DNA of 37,970 bases from Chloroflexota bacterium (GCA_024636135.1 JAGXHP010000144.1:1-37970); one strand, 5' to 3'. Counted from the first letter of the stretch, positions 8,116 to 16,760 are shown. Made by a program: numbers and translations. Notes: generated by a model not told the origin, from the letters alone.

Positions 8116-9006
8116 TCAGTCTTGCAGGTCGAGGCGCAGAACACGGTCGAGGCCGGCGAGGTCCGGCACGATCCCGACCTTCGCGCCGACGGGACCGAGG
8201 GCGGCGATCTCCGCGGCCTGGCCCACCCCGATCTCCAGGAGGACGGTGGCGTTCCGAGCTGCCCGCGACGGCAGATCGGCGAGCAGCCGGCGCAGCACCG
8301 CGAGCCCATCGGGGCCACCATCCAGCGCGATCCGAGGCTCGAATCCCAGCGCACTCGCTCGGGCGTCGACCTCGTCACTGGCGACGTACGGCAGGTTGGC
8401 GATGACGAGATCCGGCCGCGGCAGGGACGCGCCCGCGGGGTCGAGCAGATCGGCGCAGGCGAGGGTCACGAGGTCGGTTGCCGCGTGATCGACGAGGTTC
8501 TCCGCGGCAAGCTCCAGCGCGTCCGGAGAGAGATCGCTTGCCACGAGCCGGATGCGGCCCAGGCGAATCGCCTGCCGAAACCGGGTCGCGATCGCGAGCG
8601 TCACGGCGCCCGTGCCGGTCGCGACCTCCCATGCGACGATCGGCGCGTCATCGCGTGCCAGCCGTCGCTCGAGCTCGGTGATCGCGGCTTCGGCGAGCAA
8701 CTCCGTCTCGGGACGTGGAATGAGCGCCCGATGATCGGTGCGGATCCGCAGCGACTGCCAGTCACGGAAGCCGCGGATGTAGGCGATCGGCTCGCCGGCG
8801 GCACGCCGGTCCACCACCGCGCGCAGACGAGCGACGACCTCGGGGCCGAGCGACGCCTCCGGGTGGGCGAGCACCCAGGACCGATCGCGTCCGGTGACGT
8901 GCGCGACGAGCACCTCGGCATCGAGCCGCGGGCTGGGCGAGCCGGAGGACCGCAGCCGTTCCGCGGCATCGATCACCGCGATCCCGACCGCGTCAGTCGG
9001 GGGCAT
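8116..9006 (-). CDS. prmC: Peptide chain release factor N5-glutamine methyltransferase
   Basis: SAM-dependent methyltransferase that methylates the Gln of the GGQ motif in release factors. 296 aa from ATG 9006, which overlaps the prfA 3' end by 14 nt; a 14-codon longer frame is less likely. Motifs: helical N-terminal domain, [27 protein letters not shown] (family IPRPETE block), SAM loop [13 protein letters not shown], and the catalytic signature, which reads NLPY rather than the usual NPPY. The last part contains LEIGVGQA. Position directly after prfA supports the role. Confidence 0.94.
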   Translation of the reverse strand: MPPTDAVGIAVIDAAERLRSSGSPSPRLDAEVLVAHVTGRDRSWVLAHPEASLGPEVVARLRAVVDRRAAGEPIAYIRGFRDWQSLRIRTDHRALIPRPETELLAEAAITELERRLARDDAPIVAWEVATGTGAVTLAIATRFRQAIRLGRIRLVASDLSPDALELAAENLVDHAATDLVTLACADLLDPAGASLPRPDLVIANLPYVASDEVDARASALGFEPRIALDGGPDGLAVLRRLLADLPSRAARNATVLLEIGVGQAAEIAALGPVGAKVGIVPDLAGLDRVLRLDLQD

Positions 9007-10072
9007 CGGCGCCGATCTCCGCCAGTCGCCGGGCCTGGTCCGCCTCAATGAGCGGCTCGATGACGCGATCCAGGTCGCCCTCCAGCAGGCCGGGCAGGCT
9101 GTGCACCGTCAGCCCAATGCGGTGGTCGGTCACCCGATCATCGGGGAAGTTGTAGGTGCGGATCTTCTCGCTCCGCTCGCCGGAGCCGACCTGCGATCGA
9201 CGCTCGTCGCCACGCTCGGCCGCCAGGCGCTCCTGCTCCATCTCGAGGAGGCGGGCACGGAGAACGCTCATCGCCTTGGCGCGGTTCTTGTGCTGACTCT
9301 TCTCGTCCTGGATGGCGACCATGAGGCCCGTCGGCAGGTGGGTGATGCGCACCGCCGAGTCCGTGGTGTTCACCGACTGTCCGCCGGGACCGCTCGACCG
9401 ATAGACATCGATGCGGAGGTCCTTCTCGTCGATCTGGACCTCGACCTCGTCGGCCTCGGGAAGCACGGACACCGTGGCCGTCGACGTGTGGATGCGGCCC
9501 GATGCCTCGGTCACCGGCACGCGCTGAACCCGATGCACACCCGACTCGAACTTCAGCCGCGAGTAGGCGCCATCGCCGCGGACCTCGGCGATGACCTCCT
9601 TGAGGCCGCCGGAGCCACTGTCCGAGGTCGACAGGACCTCGACCTTCCATCGCCGGCGCTCCGCGTAGCGGGCATACATGCGGTAGAGGTCGGCCGCGAA
9701 CAGCGACGCCTCGTCGCCGCCGGTTCCCGCCCGCACCTCGACGATGACGTCGCGATCGTCGTTCGGGTCGCGCGGCACGAGATGAACGCGAAGGTCCTCC
9801 TCGATCGCCTCAGCCCGCGCCGTGAGCCGGTCGATCTCCTCGCGGGCCATCGTCCGCATCTCATCGTCGGGATCGTCGGCCATCGCCCGCGCGCCATCGA
9901 GCTCCTCGCGGACCGAGCGCCACTTGCGCAGCATCGCGACCACGGGCTCGAGCCGGGAGAGCTCGCGACCGAAGTCGGCAAGGGCCGACGGGTTGGCAGC
10001 CGCCTCCGGCGTCGACATCTGGCGGCCGATCTCCTCGTAGCGCGCCTCTAGCTCGGCGAGCCGGTCGATCAT
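8993..10072 (-). CDS. prfA: Peptide chain release factor 1
   Basis: Reads UAA and UAG stop codons and triggers peptidyl-tRNA hydrolysis. 359 aa from ATG 10072, which overlaps the preceding yqhQ stop as ATGA. The stop-codon recognition tripeptide PVT (PxT class, residues 186-188) marks it as RF1, and the GGQ motif is at 230-232 within [17 protein letters not shown]. The frame continues upstream for 38 codons inside yqhQ, but this extension is not homologous. prmC, which modifies the GGQ Gln, follows directly. Confidence 0.97.
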   Translation of the reverse strand: MIDRLAELEARYEEIGRQMSTPEAAANPSALADFGRELSRLEPVVAMLRKWRSVREELDGARAMADDPDDEMRTMAREEIDRLTARAEAIEEDLRVHLVPRDPNDDRDVIVEVRAGTGGDEASLFAADLYRMYARYAERRRWKVEVLSTSDSGSGGLKEVIAEVRGDGAYSRLKFESGVHRVQRVPVTEASGRIHTSTATVSVLPEADEVEVQIDEKDLRIDVYRSSGPGGQSVNTTDSAVRITHLPTGLMVAIQDEKSQHKNRAKAMSVLRARLLEMEQERLAAERGDERRSQVGSGERSEKIRTYNFPDDRVTDHRIGLTVHSLPGLLEGDLDRVIEPLIEADQARRLAEIGADAPD

Positions 10073-11103
10073 GCTCGTTGGGCGGCGGCAGCCTCGCGGT
10101 CGGAGGCCAGGCACGACTCCAGGCTGGCGATGCTGACCTCGAGCATCGCGCGGTCCGGTGGCCGGGTCGTCAGCGACTGGAGCCACAGCCCGGGCGCGTA
10201 GAACGCGCGGACGAGTGGACTGCCGTAGTTCCGCGCTCCGAACCGCACGAGCTCATACGCAAACCCGGCGATGATCGGCACGAGCACGATCCGAGACAGG
10301 AAGAGGAGCGGCAGGGGCACCCCGGAGCGCGGGACGAGGCTGAAGAAGAAGATGCTGATCACCACCACGATGAGGATGAACGTCGTGCCGCATCGGGTGT
10401 GGGCCGTGCCGAAGGCGTCAACCTCGTCCGGGGTGAGGGGGCGGTCGGCCTCGTAGGCGCTGATCGCCTTGTGCTCGGCCCCGTGATAGGCGAACACGCG
10501 CTTGATGTCGCTCATCATGCCGATGAGGGCGATGTAGGCGATGAAGATCACGAGCCGAATCAGCCCCTCGACCCCGTTGGCGAGGATGTCACTGTCCGTG
10601 GCGCCCTCGGCGAACGTCGAGAGGAACAGGGGCAACAGGAAGAACAGCCCGATGGCGAAGCTCAGGCTGATGATGACGGTCAGGACGATCGTGCCCCGTC
10701 CGAGCTCGATGTCCTCGCCCTCGGCTGCGATGGAGGCGGACCGCATCAGCATCCGGGTCCCGATGACCAGCGTCTCGTACAGCAGGAACATCCCCCGCAG
10801 TAGCGGGATCCTGATGAGCCGACGATCAGCCGACAGCGCGGCCGGCAGCGCCTCGGACATCGTCTGGATCTCGCCCGACGGCGGACGCACGCTCATGGCG
10901 ACCGTTGTTCGGCCGCGCATCATGACCCCCTCGATCAGGGCCTGGCCGCCGTAGAAGAAATCGGGCATGCGGAATCGGCGGCGGCCTGAGGGATCGGTCA
11001 CCGCGGCAATGACCAGTGGCCCGGCCGCCATGAGCAGCTCGGGAATGAGGAAGAGCAGGTGGGGCGCAAGATGCGCCGGCCACCGGGTCGGGCGCCGGCG
11101 CAT
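10069..11103 (-). CDS. YqhQ-like membrane protein (DUF1385)
   Basis: 344 aa membrane protein of the DUF1385 family (Bacillus YqhQ), function unknown. Typical signatures are [13 protein letters not shown] near the N-terminus, the charged motif [15 protein letters not shown], and [15 protein letters not shown] followed by hydrophobic helices. Start ATG at 11103 is 8 nt after rpmE; the homologous part could equally start at the Met of MPDFFYGGQ. The position between rpmE and prfA is widely shared for this family, hinting at a link with translation or membrane homeostasis, but no activity is established. Confidence 0.88.
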   Translation of the reverse strand: MRRRPTRWPAHLAPHLLFLIPELLMAAGPLVIAAVTDPSGRRRFRMPDFFYGGQALIEGVMMRGRTTVAMSVRPPSGEIQTMSEALPAALSADRRLIRIPLLRGMFLLYETLVIGTRMLMRSASIAAEGEDIELGRGTIVLTVIISLSFAIGLFFLLPLFLSTFAEGATDSDILANGVEGLIRLVIFIAYIALIGMMSDIKRVFAYHGAEHKAISAYEADRPLTPDEVDAFGTAHTRCGTTFILIVVVISIFFFSLVPRSGVPLPLLFLSRIVLVPIIAGFAYELVRFGARNYGSPLVRAFYAPGLWLQSLTTRPPDRAMLEVSIASLESCLASDREAAAAQRA

Positions 11104-11111
11104 CTGGCCGC

Positions 11112-11318
11112 TCAGCGCTGTGAGCGCTCCAGGCGCTTCGTGAACCGCTCCACCTGGCCGGCGGTGTCGACGATGTTCTGCGTGCCCGTGTAGAACGGGT
11201 GGCACTTGTTGCAGACCTCGACGCGGATCGACTCGGCGGTCGAGCCCACGGTGAAGGCGTTGCCGCAGACGCAGTGCACGTTCGCCTGGTGGAACTGGGG
11301 ATGAACTTCGGTCTTCAT
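11112..11318 (-). CDS. rpmE: 50S ribosomal protein L31
   Basis: 68 aa L31 of the zinc-binding (C+) type: Cys residues at CVCG (16, 18) and CNKCHPFYTG (36, 39) form the zinc ribbon, and the conserved HPFYTGTQ is complete. C+ forms are usually used in zinc-replete conditions, and a C- paralogue might exist elsewhere. Part of the rplU-rpmA-rpmE run; 26 nt after rpmA. Confidence 0.96.
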   Translation of the reverse strand: MKTEVHPQFHQANVHCVCGNAFTVGSTAESIRVEVCNKCHPFYTGTQNIVDTAGQVERFTKRLERSQR

Positions 11319-11344
11319 GATGACTGGGTGCTCCGTGCCCGCCG

Positions 11345-11614
11345 TCAGGCGGACTGATACTCGCCGGCTTCGATGCTTACGCGCTTGCGATGTCGGGTTT
11401 CGTGGCTGAAGCGAACGTGGCCATCGGCGGTCGCAAAGAGCGTGTAGTCCCGACCCATCCCGACGTTCGTGCCGGGGTGGAAGGTGCTGCCGCGCTGGCG
11501 GACGATGATCGTGCCCGACAGGACGTACTGCCCGTCGCCGCGCTTGACGCCGAGTCGCTTGCCGGCGCTGTCGCGGCCGTTCCTGCTGGACGAGCCGGCC
11601 TTCTTGTGTGCCAT
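11345..11614 (-). CDS. rpmA: 50S ribosomal protein L27
   Basis: 89 aa. The N-terminus [20 protein letters not shown] is the standard L27 start; it reaches to the peptidyl transferase centre without the Firmicute-type N-terminal prosequence. [21 protein letters not shown] and [12 protein letters not shown] are the family core. It follows rplU by 3 nt, the usual order. Confidence 0.97.
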   Translation of the reverse strand: MAHKKAGSSSRNGRDSAGKRLGVKRGDGQYVLSGTIIVRQRGSTFHPGTNVGMGRDYTLFATADGHVRFSHETRHRKRVSIEAGEYQSA

Positions 11615-11617
11615 CGG

Positions 11618-12199
11618 TTACTCCTTCGACTCGGCCTTCTTGGCGGGACTGCGGCGCTTCGCGGCCGGCTTGGGGGCATCCCCCTCATCGGCGGTCTTGC
11701 GGGCGCGCGACGGCTTGGCAGCCGCTGCCGGTGTTGCTTCCTTGGTCGACGCGACCTTCTTCGAAGCGGCCTTCTTCGGAGCGGCGGCGGCCTTCGGACC
11801 ATCCGCCTTCTTCGTCGTGGCCTTCGCGTTGGCCTTCGTCTCCGGCGCGGTGGCGTCGGACTTCTCGGCCTTCGCCGTGCGCTTGCCGTCAGCGTTGATC
11901 TCGTCGATCCGCACCCGAACGAGGTGCTGCCGGTGCCCGCGCGTGCGCCGGTACGTGGCCTTCTGCTTGAATTTGAAGATGATCAGCTTCGGTCCCAATG
12001 CCTCACCGAGAACCGTGCCGCTCACGGTTGCGCCCTGCACGGTCGGCGTGCCGACCGTGACGGCCTCGCCATCACCGACCAGCAGGACGCGATCGAAGGT
12101 CACCGACCCACCAGGATCCGCCGCCAGCCGCTCCATCACGAGCTCGCTGCCGGCCTCCACGCGGTACTGCTTCCCGCCAGACGTCACGACGGCGTACAT
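11618..12199 (-). CDS. rplU: 50S ribosomal protein L21 with Ala/Lys-rich C-terminal extension
   Basis: The first 103 or so residues are a normal L21: MYAVVTSGGKQYRVEAGSEL at the start and LGPKLIIFKFKQKATYRRTRGHRQ (split over the binding loop) near residue 75-95. The protein then continues for about 90 residues (bases 11621-11887) of a low-complexity tail built mostly of Ala, Lys, Pro, Ser and Thr with AAKK/AKKA-like steps. Typical L21 ends near residue 103, so the tail is extra. Similar basic tails occur on some ribosomal proteins of GC-rich bacteria. It may bind rRNA or DNA, but this is inference. Confidence 0.95.
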   Translation of the reverse strand: MYAVVTSGGKQYRVEAGSELVMERLAADPGGSVTFDRVLLVGDGEAVTVGTPTVQGATVSGTVLGEALGPKLIIFKFKQKATYRRTRGHRQHLVRVRIDEINADGKRTAKAEKSDATAPETKANAKATTKKADGPKAAAAPKKAASKKVASTKEATPAAAAKPSRARKTADEGDAPKPAAKRRSPAKKAESKE

Positions 12200-12293
12200 G
12201 TTTGTGCTCTCCTGGGATGTCGTGGGCGTCGCGCGGACGCTATTGAAGCGCCTCGGCGCACACCGAAACGGGCCGAGTGCTCAGCCCGCGGGA
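12200..12293 (-). promoter_or_regulatory. Putative rplU leader with two hairpins
   Basis: Between a likely -10 (12300-12305) and the rplU ATG lies a leader of about 94 nt. On the minus strand it can form a hairpin at 12269-12288 (CGGGC paired with GCCCG around an inner GAG/CTC) and a second one at 12248-12259 (GCGC-CGAG-GCGC). A ribosome site (CCAGGAGAG) follows close to the ATG. Ribosomal-protein operons with L21 often carry an autoregulatory leader, but no match to a known leader family can be claimed here. Confidence 0.35.
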
Positions 12294-12299
12294 CGGCAA

Positions 12300-12305
12300 A
12301 TTCTA
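12300..12305 (-). promoter_or_regulatory. Putative -10 element of the rplU-rpmA-rpmE operon
   Basis: TAGAAT on the minus strand, preceded by GG, overlaps the stop region of the upstream DUF2344 gene and would start transcription near 12293. The same TAGAAT hexamer occurs before parA, prs and ssrA in this window. Confidence 0.45.
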
Positions 12306-13019
12306 CCGGGCGATCGGGGGAGTGTCAACGAACAGGAGTCGAGTGCGGACGGCCTTGCGGACATGCAGGGCAAGGTCGAGGGCCTGGACCACGTCCTCGG
12401 GCCGACCGGCTCCGCTCGCATCGAGCTGGAGCACCGTGCGGAGGCGGGCGGTGCGTGCCGCCTCGTCGACCTCCAGCACCTCGACATCTTCGATCAGCGG
12501 GCGCAGATCACGGTCGCCCGCGTCGCTGCGCCGTTCGCTCTCGCCGCGACGTCGCTTGCCACTGAGCACGTCCGCCGCGAGCAGACGCACCACGGACCCG
12601 CGCAGGGCATCCGACGTCAGCTCGTCCCGGCTGGCGACCTCGATCTCGTACTCGGCCCCCCGGAGCTGTGACGAGGCCGAGGGGAATCCGTGCCACACCT
12701 CCTTCGCATCCTTCATCGCGATCCCCTCGGGAAAGTGCTCCGCGGCGGCGTGAATCTGGTCCGCCGGGACGAGGTCGTCGAAGTACGCCTCAACGACCTC
12801 GCCGCGGAGCTCGAGGCCGATCGGCAGGTTCGCCGCCAGCTTGATGCGCGGCTTCGGCTTCAGGGCGCCGGTGTACGAGAGCGGGAGGTTGACCTCGTGG
12901 AAGGCGCGTTCCAGCTCGCTGACGAGGTCGGCCTGCCGCATGCGCAGAGCTGGTTCGGAGCGGCTGAAGAGGATCTGCCAGCGCTGGCGGGGCGCGGCGT
13001 CGGGTGATCTGGTGGTCAT
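12303..13019 (-). CDS. DUF2344 / TIGR03936-type protein (radical-SAM-associated)
   Basis: 238 aa. The start of the domain reads RWQILFSRSEPALRMRQADLVSELERAF, followed by LPLSYTGALKPKPRIKLAANLPIGLE and SEGEY-like AYFDDLV, which fit the DUF2344 family. In other bacteria this protein lies beside, or is fused to, a radical SAM protein (TIGR03960), commonly next to rplU and rpmA. Here the rplU link is kept but the radical SAM gene is missing: the upstream neighbour is rodA. A role in RNA or ribosome maturation is suspected for the family but unproven. Confidence 0.8.
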   Translation of the reverse strand: MTTRSPDAAPRQRWQILFSRSEPALRMRQADLVSELERAFHEVNLPLSYTGALKPKPRIKLAANLPIGLELRGEVVEAYFDDLVPADQIHAAAEHFPEGIAMKDAKEVWHGFPSASSQLRGAEYEIEVASRDELTSDALRGSVVRLLAADVLSGKRRRGESERRSDAGDRDLRPLIEDVEVLEVDEAARTARLRTVLQLDASGAGRPEDVVQALDLALHVRKAVRTRLLFVDTPPIAR

Positions 13020-13023
13020 GGCC

Positions 13024-13045
13024 GCCGATCGTACCCGCGATCGGC
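13024..13045. repeat. Perfect 8-bp inverted repeat between rodA and the DUF2344 gene
   Basis: GCCGATCG (13024-13031) and CGATCGGC (13038-13045) are separated by 6 nt. In the minus-strand message the hairpin sits just before the DUF2344 ATG (13019) and about 54 nt after the rodA stop. It has no T run, so it is not a textbook terminator; it may be an operator, a processing site or a hairpin that affects initiation. Confidence 0.5.
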
Positions 13046-13098
13046 CGCCGGGGCCAGCGGCGGCGCAGACCTCCGAGGCGCCCGCCTGACGTAGGCGA

Positions 13099-14235
13099 TC
13101 ACAGGGTGGGCTTGTTGGCGCGCATGCGGATCGACTGGAGGATCCCCATCCCGAACAGGAGACTGATGAGGCTCGACCCGCCGTAGGTGACGAACGGCAG
13201 CGGGATCCCGGTCACCGGCATCACGCCGATGACCATGCCGATGTTCACCAGCACCTGGAACAGGATCATGCTGGCCAGGCCCGCCGCGATCATCATCCCG
13301 AAGGCGTCGCGCGCCTGCCACCCGATGAGCAGGATGCGCCAGATCAGCAGCCCGAACAGGGTCAGGACGACCACGCCGCCCACGAAGCCGAGATCCTCGG
13401 CGACCACGGTGAAGATGAAGTCGGTCGACTGGACGGGGATGTAGCCGCGCTGGCCCTCCCCGCCGACCGTGAGCCCGCGCCCAAGCCATCCGCCGGAGCC
13501 GACGGCATTGAGTGCCTGCACCAGCTGGAAGCACGCCCCCTGCGGGTCGGCCGACGGGTCCAGGAAGCAGAACAGCCGCTGGCGCTGGTAGTCGTGCAGC
13601 ATGCCGATGACGATCGGCGCCGCACCGATCACGCCGGCGGCGAACAGGCCCATCCAGCCAAGGCTCGCTCCGCTCATGAACAGCATGCCGATGAGGATGC
13701 CGATGAAGACGAGGGCCGTCCCCAGGTCCGGCTGGCGGAAGACGAGGAAAGCCGGGATGGCCATGAGAAGCGCGGCGACCAGGATCGTCGACAGTCGCCC
13801 GATGCGCTCCACCCGCCCGGCCAGGAATGCAGCGAGCACGGCGATCATGAGCACCTTGCTCACCTCGCTCAACTGGAAGTCGAGCCCGGCCACCGTGACC
13901 GACATCTGCGCCCCGAACAGGTTGGTGCCGATGAGCATGGTCAGCGCCAGGAGGCCCAGCACCGCGACGTAGATCGGACCGGCCAGCGTGCGCAGCCAGT
14001 GGTAGTCGACGCTGGCCACGACGAAGAACAGGGTCAGGCCGATGGCGGCCCAGATCATCGTCTTGACGGTCTCGGTCATCCCGCTGCCTGCCGCGCCGTC
14101 ATTGAAGCGGGCCGAGAACCCCATGACGACGCCGAAGCCGATGAGCAGGCTCACGTACAGGAGGAGCTGGAGGTCGAAATGGCGCCAGTCCCGGGCCCGG
14201 AACGAGTCGACGAATGTGGCAGTTGCGGCGCCCAT
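13099..14235 (-). CDS. rodA: Rod-shape peptidoglycan polymerase RodA (SEDS family)
   Basis: SEDS-family glycosyltransferase that polymerises lipid II during cell elongation, working with the PBP2 encoded just upstream. 378 aa, about ten membrane helices. Family motifs: FRQPDLGTALVF, the extracellular loop with LNAVGSGGWLGRG and QRGYIPVQSTDFIFTVVAED, and the C-terminal GIPLPFVTYGGSSL. Start ATG at 14235 overlaps the mrdA stop by one base (TGATG), indicating coupling. The open frame continues far upstream inside mrdA but that part is a shadow. It is rodA rather than ftsW mainly because of its PBP2/MreD neighbours. Confidence 0.92.
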   Translation of the reverse strand: MGAATATFVDSFRARDWRHFDLQLLLYVSLLIGFGVVMGFSARFNDGAAGSGMTETVKTMIWAAIGLTLFFVVASVDYHWLRTLAGPIYVAVLGLLALTMLIGTNLFGAQMSVTVAGLDFQLSEVSKVLMIAVLAAFLAGRVERIGRLSTILVAALLMAIPAFLVFRQPDLGTALVFIGILIGMLFMSGASLGWMGLFAAGVIGAAPIVIGMLHDYQRQRLFCFLDPSADPQGACFQLVQALNAVGSGGWLGRGLTVGGEGQRGYIPVQSTDFIFTVVAEDLGFVGGVVVLTLFGLLIWRILLIGWQARDAFGMMIAAGLASMILFQVLVNIGMVIGVMPVTGIPLPFVTYGGSSLISLLFGMGILQSIRMRANKPTL

Positions 14236-16148
14236 CAGTTCGCCGTCACGAGGCTGAAGTCGTTGGGATCGAGCCGCAGGTCCTCGTCGAGCTCGTAGTA
14301 GAGCTGGAGGAAGTACTTGACGACCTCCGCGGAGACATTGCCGGGGACAACGGCCGAATAGTTGAAGGTGACGATGGCAAGATCGGCGTCGGTCGCCCCC
14401 GCCGTGCTCGGCAGATACGCGACGAACCAGGAATGGAAGGGCAGCGTGCCCTCCTCGGTCAGCTCTCCGAACTCTGCCGTTCCGGTCTTGCCCGACAGCG
14501 CTCCGGGGAGGTCGAGGTCGCGGATGTTGTAGGCATGTCCGGAGGTGATCACCTCGCGGGCGCCGATGCGCATCGTCTGCAACGTCTGCTCGGAGGCGCC
14601 CACCCGGTCCAGCACCTCGGGCTCGTAGGCGCGCGTCAGCGTGCCGTGCTCGTCGGTCTCCCCACGCACGATCATCGGCCGCATGAGGTTGCCGCCGTTC
14701 GCGACGGCCGCGTACGCATTGAGAACCTGGAGCGGCGTCACCGCGATGACGTTCTGGCCGATTCCGGCCTGGGCCAGCTCGCCGGTGAACACACCTGAGC
14801 GGCCCTGCTGCCGCGCCCACTCGGTGCTTGCGATGATCCCGGGCTCCTCGCCGGGAAGGTCGATCTCCGACAGGCGCCCGAAGCCGAGCTCGTTCGCCCA
14901 GTCGGCAAGCGGATCGATCCCGGTTTCCACCGCCATCTGGTAGAAGAAGGTGTCCGAGCTCTTGGCGAATGCATCGACCATGTCGAGCGGCCCGAAGCCC
15001 TGCCGGTTCCAGTCGTACAGGCACTCGCCCTCGGGAGCGCCGGGAATCTGGTAGCAGCCGTAGGTCGGCCATTGTCGCGAGGGCGTGGTCACTCCCTCCT
15101 CCATGGCGGCGATACCCGTCACCAGCTTGTAGGTCGAACCCGGCGGGTAGATGTCGCTGATCGCGTGGTTGCGCAGCGGCCGGTCGGGATCGGCCAGGTA
15201 GACGTTGAAGTCGTCGGTGCTGATGCTGGAGGCGAACTTGTTGTTGTCGTAGGCGGGAAGGGAGGCCATCGCCAGGATCTCGCCGGTCTGCGGGTTCATG
15301 ACCACCGTCACGCCCTGGCTGACGCCCGCCACGTCCATGCCCCAGGTGAGCGCCTGCGTCGCCAGTCGCTGGATCCTCGCGTCGATGGTGAGCATCAGAT
15401 TCCTGCCCGGAACCGGCTCCCGGATGGTGCGGATCACCTTGAGCTGACGCCCCGAGGCATCGCGCTCGACCAGGCGAGCGCCGTATCGACCGCGGAGCTC
15501 CTCCTCGAAGGAGGCTTCGACCCCGGCACGCCCGATCACGTCGTCGGGAAGATAGCCGCGATCGGAGAGACTCTCGAGCTCGGCGCGGTTGATCGGGCCG
15601 GTGTACCCCACGACATGCGACAGGAGCGGCCCGTTCGCCTCTCCGGCGTCGTCCAGGTAGCGCCGGATGGGATCAACGGCCACGACCACGCCGGGCAGGC
15701 TGACCGCCTCCTCGCCGATGATGAGCGCAGCCTCTCGGCTGACGCCTCGCGCGACGGGCACGAGGTCGAACGGAGAGCCGACGTAGGCCGACAGACGGGC
15801 ACGCACGCTGAGCCGATCGACGCCGACGAGCTCGGCGATGCGGTTGAGGACGCGGTGACGTTCCGACTCCGGCAGGTCGGCCGGACGCACCTGGATGGTC
15901 CACGACGGGACGCTGACGGCGATCGGCCGGCCCGCACGGTCGAACAGCAGGCCGCGCGGTGCCGGCAGGGGAACTTCGACGGTGCGATCGGCCGCCGCGC
16001 GGCCCGCATACACGTCGCCGTTCACCACCTGGAGCTGGAAGAGGCGGCCCCCGAGGGCGACGAAGATGAACGCGGCGACGACCGCGAATGCCACGAATCG
16101 GGCTCGGGACCGGTGGAGATCGACGCGGCCGTCGTTGAGATCAGCCAT
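14235..16148 (-). CDS. mrdA: Penicillin-binding protein 2 (class B transpeptidase)
   Basis: 637 aa cell-elongation transpeptidase, the RodA partner. A short cytoplasmic N-terminus is followed by one membrane anchor (about 18-36), the dimerisation domain with APRGLLFDRAGRPIA, and the transpeptidase domain. The catalytic motifs are SxxK at Ser338-Lys341 (GSTYK), SxN variant S397-S-D399 (KSSD), and KTG at 554-556 (SGKTGTAEF). It is followed by rodA with a one-base overlap and preceded by mreD 6 nt away. Identification as PBP2 rather than FtsI rests on the mreD-mrdA-rodA order. Confidence 0.93.
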   Translation of the reverse strand: MADLNDGRVDLHRSRARFVAFAVVAAFIFVALGGRLFQLQVVNGDVYAGRAAADRTVEVPLPAPRGLLFDRAGRPIAVSVPSWTIQVRPADLPESERHRVLNRIAELVGVDRLSVRARLSAYVGSPFDLVPVARGVSREAALIIGEEAVSLPGVVVAVDPIRRYLDDAGEANGPLLSHVVGYTGPINRAELESLSDRGYLPDDVIGRAGVEASFEEELRGRYGARLVERDASGRQLKVIRTIREPVPGRNLMLTIDARIQRLATQALTWGMDVAGVSQGVTVVMNPQTGEILAMASLPAYDNNKFASSISTDDFNVYLADPDRPLRNHAISDIYPPGSTYKLVTGIAAMEEGVTTPSRQWPTYGCYQIPGAPEGECLYDWNRQGFGPLDMVDAFAKSSDTFFYQMAVETGIDPLADWANELGFGRLSEIDLPGEEPGIIASTEWARQQGRSGVFTGELAQAGIGQNVIAVTPLQVLNAYAAVANGGNLMRPMIVRGETDEHGTLTRAYEPEVLDRVGASEQTLQTMRIGAREVITSGHAYNIRDLDLPGALSGKTGTAEFGELTEEGTLPFHSWFVAYLPSTAGATDADLAIVTFNYSAVVPGNVSAEVVKYFLQLYYELDEDLRLDPNDFSLVTAN

Positions 16149-16154
16149 GGCGTG

Positions 16155-16619
16155 TCACCAGGCCGGCGCTTCCTCCGGCGCATACCGCTGGACCAGGGCG
16201 CGTGCCGGGACGATGAGCAGGGCGACGATTGCGGCGTTCAGCGTGGCGGAGCGTGCCAACAGATCGATCGGCGGGGCCGCGGGGATGGCGTCGGTCACCA
16301 GCTGCGAGATGACCAGCGAACCCAGGTCGGCGACGAGCGAGCCGACGAACGCTGCGGCGACCGGGTAGATCCAGACGAGTGACCCAAAGGCCTTCGCACC
16401 TCCGGCCACCAGGACCGCGACCAGGAGCAGGACGAGCGGCACCGATCCCAGGGGCTCGCCCACGAGGAGGTTCGCCATCAACCCCGCGACGAAGGCCCAG
16501 ATCACCCCGGGCACGAAGCCGAGCAGGGCCGTCACGATGACCACGGCGACGAGGACGAGGCTCGGCTTCACGCCGGCGATCACGATCACGGGGGCGACGG
16601 CGGCGTGCACGATCCCCAC
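16155..16619 (-). CDS. mreD: Rod shape-determining protein MreD (start uncertain)
   Basis: At least 154 aa, very hydrophobic, with five or six membrane helices, matching MreD in size and position before PBP2 and RodA. The frame shown begins at GTG 16619, but it stays open upstream and the peptide IRYLSPLLAVIV before that GTG looks like a natural membrane N-terminus. No ATG, GTG or TTG lies in that part; an ATC codon at 16650-16652 has GGAGAG 6 nt upstream and may be the true start. mreB and mreC, the usual partners, are absent here. Assignment is by topology and context. Confidence 0.75.
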   Translation of the reverse strand: MGIVHAAVAPVIVIAGVKPSLVLVAVVIVTALLGFVPGVIWAFVAGLMANLLVGEPLGSVPLVLLLVAVLVAGGAKAFGSLVWIYPVAAAFVGSLVADLGSLVISQLVTDAIPAAPPIDLLARSATLNAAIVALLIVPARALVQRYAPEEAPAW

Positions 16620-16700
16620 GATGACGGCCAGGAGCGGGCTGAGATACCTGATCGGAAGCTCTCCGGATGGTCGCGGCTGCGGTGGTCGACGTCGAGCCCA

Positions 16701-16706
16701 AGTATA
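16701..16706 (-). promoter_or_regulatory. Putative -10 element of mreD-mrdA-rodA
   Basis: TATACT on the minus strand; transcription would begin near 16694 and run into mreD. It faces away from the parA promoter, making 16620-16846 a divergent control region. No convincing -35 is present. Confidence 0.4.
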
Positions 16707-16734
16707 CGGCGCAGGGCAGGTGAGGATCGCCGAC

Positions 16735-16743
16735 TGTGGATAA
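16735..16743 (-). promoter_or_regulatory. Perfect DnaA box
   Basis: The plus strand reads TGTGGATAA, the exact complement of the DnaA box TTATCCACA. It lies one base from a parS-like site in the mreD-parA intergenic region. A single box may serve in regulation of parAB-gyrB or be part of a wider origin region; a cluster of boxes is not seen. Confidence 0.6.
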
Positions 16744-16744
16744 A

Positions 16745-16760
16745 TGCTTCACGTGAAACA
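16745..16760. promoter_or_regulatory. parS-like centromere site 1
   Basis: TGCTTCACGTGAAACA differs at one base from the widely conserved bacterial parS palindrome TGTTTCACGTGAAACA. It lies about 90 nt before parA, as expected for a ParB nucleation site near the parAB operon. Confidence 0.85.

Noticed and set aside
14236-15072. 279-codon N-terminal extension of rodA
   Set aside because: Lies wholly within mrdA in another frame; homology starts at ATG 14235.
16735-16743. Full replication origin at the mreD-parA gap
   Set aside because: Only one DnaA box and no AT-rich unwinding stretch; a nearby origin is likelier beyond the right edge.
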